From Syntrophomonadaceae bacterium (GTDB lineage Bacteria; Bacillota; Syntrophomonadia; Syntrophomonadales; Syntrophomonadaceae), in contig JAQVWB010000014.1 in the NCBI GenBank assembly GCA_028698695.1, forward strand, positions 1-18,558: a stretch of DNA of 18,558 bases, written 5' to 3'. The position numbers were made by a program, and so were the translations under genes. The notes under the pieces are model-generated. The model worked only from the letters and a program-made list of their open reading frames with translations. It was not told the DNA's origin and ran no database searches. This document shows positions 7,094-13,220 of this stretch, piece by piece (position 1 is the stretch's first letter; each line of letters opens with the position of its first letter).

Positions 7094-8095
7094 ATGCTGG
7101 TATCATGGAATTCTACTAATCAATGTAATATGTTTTGTGATCATTGTTACCGGGATGCCGGAGAAAGATTAAATGAGGAACTTACTACCGAACAGGGCAA
7201 AAAACTTATTCGCGAGTTGGTTAAGGCCGGATTTAAAATCATGATTTTCAGTGGCGGGGAATCAATTATGCGTCCTGATATTTATGAATTGGGCAGGTAT
7301 GCCACTGAACAGGGATTAAGAGCGGTTCTGGGAACCAATGGTACCCTGATCACTCCCGAAGTGGCATTTAAATTAAAAGAAGCCGGTTTTATGGCTGTGG
7401 GAGTTAGTATTGATAGTTTATCAGATGAAAAGAATGACCAGTTTCGAAAATTGGACCATGCCTTGCAGTTAGCTATACAGGGAATGAAAAACTTACGACA
7501 GGCCGGTTTGCCTTTTCAGATTCATACCACAGTGATGGACTGGAATGTTAACGAATTGGAAGCCATTACTGATTTTGCAGTTGAAATAGGTGCCATGGCA
7601 CATCATGTTTTTTTCCTCGTGCCAACTGGCCGGGGAGCCAATATTGAAGAAGAAGCTTTAAGAGTTGTAGAATATGAGAAGACTATTGCCCGCTTGATGG
7701 AAAAACAAAAAGATGTTGCCATTGAAATTAAACCAACCTGTGCACCCCAATTTATTCGCGTAGCTGATAAAAAAGGAATTCCCATTCGTTTCAGCAAGGG
7801 ATGTCTGGCCGGAATCAGTTATTGTATAATTAGCCCACGCGGAGATGTACAACCCTGTGCTTATCTGGATATTCCTTTAGGGAATGTGAAAGAAACCCCT
7901 TTTGATGAAATTTGGCAAAGCAATCCGGTTTTAAACAAATTGCGCACTATGGAGTATGAGGGTGATTGCGGTATTTGTGATTACCGGGAACGGTGCGGAG
8001 GATGTAGAGCACGCGCTTATTATTATAGTGGGGGCAATTTTATGGCCAATGATGATTGGTGTCTGTACAAGCCCAAAGGAGGCTCCCATGGCTAG
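7094..8095 (+). CDS. ahbD: Radical SAM heme b synthase (AhbD / NirJ2-like)
   Basis: Expected to convert the two propionates of Fe-coproporphyrin III to vinyl groups, giving heme b by oxidative decarboxylation. The 333-residue protein starts almost directly at the SAM-cluster motif CNMFCDHC (Cys11, Cys15, Cys18), then IMIFSGGESIMRPD. The C-terminus carries a cysteine set like that of AhbC: Cys292, Cys295, Cys301, Cys304 and Cys323, preceded by a CAYLDIPLGNVKETPFDEIW stretch. It is clearly a paralogue of the upstream radical SAM gene but lacks its roughly 40-residue N-terminal extension, as in NirJ2-type proteins. No in-frame ATG, GTG or TTG exists between the upstream TGA (7049) and ATG 7094, so this start is forced. 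It has no close ribosome site. The assignment to AhbD as opposed to AhbC is inferred from subfamily form and the presence of both paralogues. Confidence 0.82.
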   Translation: MLVSWNSTNQCNMFCDHCYRDAGERLNEELTTEQGKKLIRELVKAGFKIMIFSGGESIMRPDIYELGRYATEQGLRAVLGTNGTLITPEVAFKLKEAGFMAVGVSIDSLSDEKNDQFRKLDHALQLAIQGMKNLRQAGLPFQIHTTVMDWNVNELEAITDFAVEIGAMAHHVFFLVPTGRGANIEEEALRVVEYEKTIARLMEKQKDVAIEIKPTCAPQFIRVADKKGIPIRFSKGCLAGISYCIISPRGDVQPCAYLDIPLGNVKETPFDEIWQSNPVLNKLRTMEYEGDCGICDYRERCGGCRARAYYYSGGNFMANDDWCLYKPKGGSHG

Positions 8096-8561
8096 TTTGA
8101 CTTCATTGGATAAGGCGTTGCTTAATATGATGCAGTCTAATTTCCCGCTTAATATGTATCCCTATAAAACTATGGCGGATAAGCTCGGTGTTACTGAAGA
8201 GGGGATAATAGCAAGACTCGAAGCATTGAAAACAGCGGGAATTATAAGAAGAGTTGGGGCAGTATTGGATGCCAGAAGATTGGGCTTTTATTCTACTCTG
8301 TGTGCTGCTAAAGTAGCTGTGGATAGAATTGATGAAGTAGCTGAAATTATAAATTCATATGATGGCGTTACTCATAACTACCGACGAGCCCATGAGTATA
8401 ATTTATGGTTTACGCTTACCGCTCCCTCACAGGGAGCATCACGGATAATTATAGACGAATTAATACATAAGACTGGCGTAAATATTGTCAGTATGCCGGC
8501 ACTTAAAACTTATAAAATAAAAGTTGCTCTGGAAATGGAGGGCGATGACCATAATAAATGA
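8088..8561 (+). CDS. ahbA: Siroheme decarboxylase subunit alpha (AhbA, Lrp/AsnC-like)
   Basis: With AhbB it decarboxylates two acetate groups of siroheme to form 12,18-didecarboxysiroheme. The 157-residue protein has an N-terminal winged-helix-like region of Lrp/AsnC type (about residues 5-55, including IRRVGAVLDARRLGF). A ferredoxin-like domain follows with THNYRRAHEYNLWFTL, which matches the H-N-Y-x-R-x-H-E-Y-N-L-W-F-T signature of AhbA/NirD proteins. The start is ATG 8088 after AAAGGAGG (8075-8082). The frame is open back to 7956, but that stretch is the ahbD coding sequence read in another frame. The start codon overlaps the last 8 bases of ahbD. Despite the regulator-like fold it is called an enzyme here because of the motif and its gene neighbours. 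Confidence 0.9.
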   Translation: MASLTSLDKALLNMMQSNFPLNMYPYKTMADKLGVTEEGIIARLEALKTAGIIRRVGAVLDARRLGFYSTLCAAKVAVDRIDEVAEIINSYDGVTHNYRRAHEYNLWFTLTAPSQGASRIIIDELIHKTGVNIVSMPALKTYKIKVALEMEGDDHNK

Positions 8562-9015
8562 TCAGGATAAAGCCATTCTTCGTGAACTTCAGGGGGATTT
8601 ACCGCTGGAACCCAGACCATTTGCCAGTGTTGCTGCCCGGGTCGGTGTGAGTGAAGAGTATTTAATGCAAAGAATAAATGCTATGATGGATGAAGGTATA
8701 ATCCGGCGCTTTGCAGCTATATTACGCCATCAGAAGGCGGGCTATACAGTTAATGCCATGGTAGCCTGGAAAGTTGAACCGGAACAGGTGGATAGAATTG
8801 GCATGAAATTTGCTGCCTGTGAGCAGGTAAGTCATTGTTATCTGCGGGAAGTACCTTCTGATTTTGATAAGAACCTGTTTACCATGGTTCATTGCCGTAG
8901 TGAGGAAGAATTGAATCTATTAGTTTTAAATATGTCGGAACTGTTGGGGTTGGAAGATTACTCCATCATAAGCAGTGAACACGAGTATAAAAAAACCAGT
9001 ATGAAATATTTTTAA
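8545..9015 (+). CDS. ahbB: Siroheme decarboxylase subunit beta (AhbB, Lrp/AsnC-like)
   Basis: Partner of AhbA in siroheme decarboxylation. The 156-residue protein repeats the same plan, an N-terminal Lrp-like helix-turn-helix region with IIRRFAAILRHQKAGYTVNAM, then the second domain. Here the signature is SHCYLREVPSDFDKNLFTMVHCR, the H-C-Y-x-R...N-L-F-T-M-x-H form found in AhbB/NirL-type subunits and distinct from that of AhbA. ATG 8545 is chosen because it gives the normal N-terminus. GGAGGG (8537-8542) is close to it, so spacing is short. An upstream in-frame TTG at 8524 has no good site. It overlaps ahbA by 17 bases, fitting coupled synthesis of a heterodimer. Confidence 0.88.
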   Translation: MTIINDQDKAILRELQGDLPLEPRPFASVAARVGVSEEYLMQRINAMMDEGIIRRFAAILRHQKAGYTVNAMVAWKVEPEQVDRIGMKFAACEQVSHCYLREVPSDFDKNLFTMVHCRSEEELNLLVLNMSELLGLEDYSIISSEHEYKKTSMKYF

Positions 9016-9055
9016 TAAATCAGCTGGACCAGGCTAATGTTTGGAGGTTGTAAGT

Positions 9056-10345
9056 ATGAACACTGACCGTTCAGAGGAAATGTTTCGTATTGCCTGTCAA
9101 TATATGCCGGGCGGGGTAAATAGTCCGGTAAGGGCATTTAAAGCGGTAAAGGGAAATCCAATTTTCATTAAAGAAGCCAGGGGATCACAGGTTATTGATG
9201 TCGATGGTAACGCATATATTGATTATGTGGGTTCCTGGGGCCCTTTAATTCTGGGTCATAGCCATCCACAGGTAATTGAAGCCATTTGTTCCATGGCAAC
9301 AAAGGGAACCAGTTTCGGCGCACCGTATGAGGCGGAAATTGAGTTGGCCAGTTTAATTAGTGCTGCCATACCCTCTATTGAAATGATACGTATGGTTAAT
9401 TCGGGGACTGAAGCTGCCATGAGTGCTATTCGTCTGGCCAGAGCCTATACCGGCAGAGATAAGATAGTAAAATTTGAAGGATGTTATCATGGACATGCTG
9501 ACAGTTTTTTAATTAAAGCCGGCTCAGGGCTTCTGACATCAGGAGTTCCCACCAGTCCTGGTGTTCCTGCCCGTACTGCGGAATTGACTTTGATAGCAAC
9601 TTACAATGACTTGCAATCGGTAATAGACCTGTTTAATGAGCATGGCCAGGAAATTGCTGCTGTTATTATTGAGCCAGTTGCGGGTAATATGGGTTTGGTA
9701 ATTCCCGATAGTGAATTTTTGCATGGATTGCGACAGTTAACATTAAAGTACGGCAGTTTGTTAATATTTGATGAAGTTATTACGGGTTTTCGGGCTTGTT
9801 ATGGTGGATTTCAAAATATCGTTGCTATCAAACCTGACCTTACCATATTGGGAAAAATTATTGGCGGAGGTTTACCGGTAGGCGCCTACGGAGGAAGTCG
9901 GGAAATAATGAAACAAGTAGCACCGCAGGGTGATGTTTATCAGGCCGGTACGCTATCCGGAAATCCATTAGCCATGACTGCCGGAGTAGAAACCTTAAAA
10001 ATATTGGCTGAGAATGACTGGTATGACCGGTTAGAGGTATTAACTTACTATTTAATCGGCAAATTAAAAACAGTATTTGAGAATCATGGACTTTATTATG
10101 AAATTAACCGGTTGGCTTCTATGTTTACTGTGTTCTTTACTGAAGAATTAGTTGATAATTATACAGCAGTATTAAACTGTGACACAGAAAAATATGGCGC
10201 TTTTCATCAGGCTCTGTTAAATGAGGGGGTATATTTTCCTCCAGCTCAGTTTGAAACTTGTTTCCTTTCCTGTGCCCACGATATGGATGATGCCAATAAA
10301 ACTATCGAAGCGGTTAATCGGGCATTATCGATTATACAGGAATAA
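9056..10345 (+). CDS. hemL: Glutamate-1-semialdehyde 2,1-aminomutase
   Basis: PLP enzyme that rearranges glutamate-1-semialdehyde, the product of HemA, to 5-aminolevulinate. The 429-residue length is typical. Visible motifs are PGGVNSPVRAFKAV at the N-terminus, VNSGTEAAMSAIRLAR, FEGCYHGHADSFL, LLIFDEVITGFR and the PLP-lysine segment LGKIIGGGLPVGAYGG (Lys267). The start is ATG 9056, 8 bases after GGAGG (9043-9047). A TTG five codons earlier lies within that ribosome site and is unlikely. It is the last recognised heme gene of the block, so the second enzyme of the pathway is encoded at the far end from the first. Confidence 0.97.
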   Translation: MNTDRSEEMFRIACQYMPGGVNSPVRAFKAVKGNPIFIKEARGSQVIDVDGNAYIDYVGSWGPLILGHSHPQVIEAICSMATKGTSFGAPYEAEIELASLISAAIPSIEMIRMVNSGTEAAMSAIRLARAYTGRDKIVKFEGCYHGHADSFLIKAGSGLLTSGVPTSPGVPARTAELTLIATYNDLQSVIDLFNEHGQEIAAVIIEPVAGNMGLVIPDSEFLHGLRQLTLKYGSLLIFDEVITGFRACYGGFQNIVAIKPDLTILGKIIGGGLPVGAYGGSREIMKQVAPQGDVYQAGTLSGNPLAMTAGVETLKILAENDWYDRLEVLTYYLIGKLKTVFENHGLYYEINRLASMFTVFFTEELVDNYTAVLNCDTEKYGAFHQALLNEGVYFPPAQFETCFLSCAHDMDDANKTIEAVNRALSIIQE

Positions 10346-10360
10346 GGGAGGGGTGTTTTA

Positions 10361-11137
10361 ATGCCGGATAATTGGGAGTGGTTTATAAAAAACTTTGAGT
10401 TTTTAAGTCATATTGATTTAACTGCCTATAAACGCCCGCAAATGGAAAGACGAATTAACAGTTTTATGAGATCGGCGTCAGTGCCTGATTATAATGAGTT
10501 TATCAGTTTATTGAAAACTGATGCTAATTTATATCGTAAGTTTCTTGATCATATTACCATTAATGTGTCTGAGTTTTTTCGTAATGCCAATCATTGGGAG
10601 ATTTTAGAAAAGCAGGTTATTCCTGATTTAATAAAAGACCGCTCGGGATTGCGAGTTTGGAGTGCTGGTTGTTCAACCGGTGAAGAGCCATATTCACTGG
10701 CTATGATGCTAAAAGAAAACCGCGTTAATCTGGTTGACAAAATTCTGGCTACTGATTTGGATCAGGAGGTTTTAGCCAAGGCAGCACAGGGGATTTATTC
10801 AGCTAAATCGGCACAGGGGATTCCACCCGCTTATTTATCTAAATATTTTACTGCTCAAGATGAAAACTATGAAGCGAGAGACGAATTGAAGGACATGATT
10901 AAATTTCAAGGCCATAATTTGTTAAAAGATGGTTTTGGCAAGGATTTTGATTTAATTTTATGTCGTAATGTAGTAATTTACTTTACCGAAGAAACCAAAA
11001 GTAAATTGTATCAGAGATTTGCTGATGCTATGCGTCCGGGAGGAATATTATTTATCGGCAGTACTGAACAAATCTTTCAAGCTCGTGATTTAGGACTTAA
11101 ATCAGTTGCTACTTTTTTTTATAAAAAGGAATCTTAA
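10361..11137 (+). CDS. cheR: CheR-family chemotaxis protein methyltransferase
   Basis: SAM-dependent methylation of glutamates on methyl-accepting chemotaxis proteins is the family role. The 258-residue protein has the small N-terminal helical CheR domain (about residues 10-65) with YKRPQMERRINSFM, and the linker TINVSEFFRN (about 66-75). The SAM-binding loop is RVWSAGCSTGEEPYSLA (98-114), and LCRNVVIYF lies further on. No C-terminal TPR or receiver domain is attached. A strong GGGAGGGG site (10346-10353) precedes ATG 10361, and the gap after hemL is only 15 bases, so it is probably co-transcribed with the heme genes. No other chemotaxis gene is in the window. Its substrate here is unknown. 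Confidence 0.92.
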   Translation: MPDNWEWFIKNFEFLSHIDLTAYKRPQMERRINSFMRSASVPDYNEFISLLKTDANLYRKFLDHITINVSEFFRNANHWEILEKQVIPDLIKDRSGLRVWSAGCSTGEEPYSLAMMLKENRVNLVDKILATDLDQEVLAKAAQGIYSAKSAQGIPPAYLSKYFTAQDENYEARDELKDMIKFQGHNLLKDGFGKDFDLILCRNVVIYFTEETKSKLYQRFADAMRPGGILFIGSTEQIFQARDLGLKSVATFFYKKES

Positions 11138-11377
11138 AGTATTATAAATTTTTGTGCAATGATTCTTTAAAAAGCAGGAAATGAGTCACGAATATAGAAA
11201 CTTAAATGTGATATTCTTTTTTAAATAGTTGGTCAAGGTTGTTTTAAAGGCGGTAATTTGCCCTGGCAGCCAGATATAAAATTATTCTTGGGGGTGGTAT
11301 GGTCGGCTTTATGTCTGCTAGTTTGAGGGGTTTGAAGATTTGCCTGGTAAATTATGAATCGAAAAGGAGGAATGAAC
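11138..11377 (+). other. Intergenic region before etfB, no convincing terminator
   Basis: AT-rich spacer of 240 bases. I find no strong GC-rich hairpin followed by a T run. The nearest structures are a weak 4-bp CTGG/CCAG hairpin near 11264-11274 and a loose pairing near the cheR stop. No good -35/-10 pair with 16-18 base spacing stands out. The strong AAAAGGAGGA site (11362-11371) belongs to etfB. The etf promoter presumably lies here but I cannot place it. Confidence 0.4.
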
Positions 11378-12130
11378 TTGAAGGTTCTCGTGTGTGTTAA
11401 GCAAACATTTGACACAGAAGCTAAAATCGAATTAAAAGATGGTAAAATCTCGGATGCAGGTATTAACCTGATTATTAATCCTTATGACGAAGTTGCCGTT
11501 GAAGGTGCCATCCAATTAAAAGAAAAGAACATTGCTACTGAAGTAGTAGTTGTATCTGCAGGTTCTGACAAAGCTATGGATACTATAAGAACTGCACTGG
11601 CAATGGGCGCTGACAGAGGTATTCTCGTAAAACAGGATTCCGCTGCTGATGAATATCAGAGAGCTGTTGCCCTGGCTGAAGCCATTAAGGCTGAAAACCC
11701 TGATCTGATTCTGGCCGGTCATGTTGCCGCTGATGATGGTTCTTCACAGGTTCCAACTCGCGTAGCAGAAATTTTAGGATTACCGAATGTCAATGTAATT
11801 ACCAATATTGAAATCGCTGGTGGTAAAGCTACCTGTACCAGTGAGGCTGACGGCGGAACCCAGGTTACTGAAGTAAGCATTCCGGCAGTTATCTCCAGTC
11901 AGGTTAGCTGGAATGAGCCTCGTTATCCTTCTATGAAAGGTATTATGCAGGCTAAAAAGAAACCGGTAGCTACAGTAGACGCTGCTGCTGCTGATGCCAA
12001 GGTTAAAATTATTGAATTAGCCTTACCGGCTGCCAAGACTGCTGGTATTAAGATCGAAGAAGATCCTGATGTTGCAGCTGTTAAATTAGGCGACTGGATG
12101 AAAAATACCGTTAAGGTTGAAGTGAAATAA
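11378..12130 (+). CDS. etfB: Electron transfer flavoprotein subunit beta
   Basis: With EtfA it accepts electrons from acyl-CoA dehydrogenases. The 250-residue protein starts MKVLVCVKQTFDTEAKIEL and shows NPYDEVAVEGAIQL, ALAMGADRGILV, and DLILAGHVAADDGSSQVPTRVAEIL, the nucleotide-binding face of EtfB. It ends with SQVSWNEPRYPSMKGIM, the family's late motif. The start is TTG 11378, 7 bases after AAGGAGG. The earlier ATG 11354 and ATG 11372 lie before or against this site and add residues not found in the family. The loop DDGSSQVP differs from the DGDTAQVGP form usual in bifurcating ETFs, which argues weakly for the non-bifurcating, membrane-linked type. The gene is 44 bases upstream of etfA. 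Confidence 0.94.
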   Translation: MKVLVCVKQTFDTEAKIELKDGKISDAGINLIINPYDEVAVEGAIQLKEKNIATEVVVVSAGSDKAMDTIRTALAMGADRGILVKQDSAADEYQRAVALAEAIKAENPDLILAGHVAADDGSSQVPTRVAEILGLPNVNVITNIEIAGGKATCTSEADGGTQVTEVSIPAVISSQVSWNEPRYPSMKGIMQAKKKPVATVDAAAADAKVKIIELALPAAKTAGIKIEEDPDVAAVKLGDWMKNTVKVEVK

Positions 12131-12174
12131 TTGCAATGAAAAAAATTTCGTATTGAGATAAAGGAGGGTAATTG

Positions 12175-13128
12175 ATGGCGGGAACATGGGTATTTGTAGA
12201 ACAAAGAGATGGTAATATACGTAAAGTTACGTATGAAATGCTCTCTAAGGCTAAGAGTTTTGGTGATGAAGTTAGTGCAGTAGTAATTGGCAATAATGTT
12301 GAAGGACTGGCCCCTGAATTTGCTAAATATGGTGCAGATAAAGTTTATGTTGTGGAAGGCGATGTATTTGCTAACTACAATACTGGTGCTTATGTTGCAC
12401 AGCTGGCTGCTATGATAAATGAATTTTCTCCTAATGCAGTATTGTTTGCTCATACTTTTAATGGCAGAGATCTGGCTTCCAGATTAGCTCAGAAATTAGA
12501 AGCCGGACTGGCAACTGACGCTATTAATGCTGAAATTAGTGCAGGCAAAGGCGTTTTCACAAGAGCTATTTATGCCGGTAAAGCACTTTCCAAGGTAGAA
12601 GTAACCACTTCTCCAGTATTGGCAACTATCCGCGCAGGTGTTTTTGAACTGGCTGAAGCTGCCGGAGCAGGCGCTGTAGTTAAACCAGCTATTGCTGCTA
12701 CTGATGCTGATGTATATCAGACCGTAAAAGACTTTGTAGTAACTGTATCTTCCAGACCGGAACTCAATGAAGCTGAAGTTGTAGTATCCGGTGGTCGTGG
12801 ATGCAAAGGCCCCGAAGGTATTAAGGTTGTAGAACAATTGGCTGACCTGCTGGGAGCTGCATTGGGCGGATCCCGTGCTTCTATTGACTCCGGATGGTTA
12901 GGTCATGAACTGCAGGTAGGACAAACCGGAAAGGTTGTTAACCCGAATCTGTATGTTGCCTGTGGTATTTCCGGAGCTATTCAGCATCTGGCTGGAATGT
13001 CTTCTTCCAAGTTTATTGCAGCTATTAACACAGATACTGAAGCCCCGATATTCAATGTAGCTGACTTCGGAGTAGTTGGCGATTTATTCAAAGTTGTTCC
13101 ACTTCTGTGTGATGAGTTGAAGAAATAA
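12175..13128 (+). CDS. etfA: Electron transfer flavoprotein subunit alpha
   Basis: Carries the main FAD of the ETF heterodimer. The 317-residue protein has an N-terminal domain beginning AGTWVFVEQRDGNIRKVTYE. The C-terminal FAD domain contains VVSGGRGCKGPEGIKVVEQL, then LGAALGGSRASIDSGWLGHE and QVGQTGKVVNPNLYVACGIS. GAIQHLAGMSSSKFIAAINT and PIFNVADFGVVGDLFKVVP complete the canonical set. ATG 12175 follows AAGGAGGG (12161-12168). A TTG directly before it is not needed. Followed after 92 bases by the gene for a membrane oxidoreductase, an arrangement known from EtfAB-menaquinone systems in fatty-acid-oxidising anaerobes. Confidence 0.96.
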   Translation: MAGTWVFVEQRDGNIRKVTYEMLSKAKSFGDEVSAVVIGNNVEGLAPEFAKYGADKVYVVEGDVFANYNTGAYVAQLAAMINEFSPNAVLFAHTFNGRDLASRLAQKLEAGLATDAINAEISAGKGVFTRAIYAGKALSKVEVTTSPVLATIRAGVFELAEAAGAGAVVKPAIAATDADVYQTVKDFVVTVSSRPELNEAEVVVSGGRGCKGPEGIKVVEQLADLLGAALGGSRASIDSGWLGHELQVGQTGKVVNPNLYVACGISGAIQHLAGMSSSKFIAAINTDTEAPIFNVADFGVVGDLFKVVPLLCDELKK

Positions 13129-13152
13129 AGCCTTCCACGGGAGGAGATGGTG

Positions 13153-13185
13153 TTAGTGGATATGCTTAAAAAGTATATCCACTAA
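13153..13185 (+). promoter_or_regulatory. Long stem-loop between etfA and the EMO gene
   Basis: TTAGTGGATAT (13153-13163) is perfectly complementary to ATATCCACTAA (13175-13185). Pairing continues inward through one G-T and three Watson-Crick pairs to an AAA loop (13168-13170), giving a 15-bp stem. No T run follows (ATAACTTGG), so it is not a normal terminator. Likely roles are transcript processing, 3'-end protection of the etfBA message, or partial attenuation that lowers expression of the membrane protein. Confidence 0.65.
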
Positions 13186-13220
13186 TAACTTGGTTTTGCG
13201 TAAGGAGGGAGTTTTGCTAA

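Noticed and set aside
7956..8087. N-terminal extension of AhbA from 7956
   Set aside because: The extension is the ahbD coding region in another frame; ATG 8088 has an AAAGGAGG site and gives the expected protein.
4872..9015. Reading the nirJ-like and Lrp-like genes as a heme d1 pathway
   Set aside because: Heme d1 synthesis would be expected with nirS, nirF or nirN; none is present. The paired radical SAM genes with AhbA/AhbB-type motifs fit heme b synthesis better. Genome-wide absence could not be checked.
8088..9015. The two Lrp/AsnC-like proteins as transcription regulators
   Set aside because: Both carry the decarboxylase-type signatures (HNYRRAHEYNLWFT and HCYLREVPSDFDKNLF) and sit between the radical SAM and hemL genes, as in Ahb clusters.
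11923..12453. A 176-codon minus-strand frame opposite etfB/etfA
   Set aside because: It lies fully antisense to two well-recognised genes, has low-complexity composition rich in Tyr, Ser, Ile and Phe, and no plausible ribosome site or family motif.
13147..13185. A 12-codon frame between etfA and the EMO gene
   Set aside because: The sequence is better explained by the inverted repeat it contains, and the purine run before the ATG is too close. Kept only as a remark.
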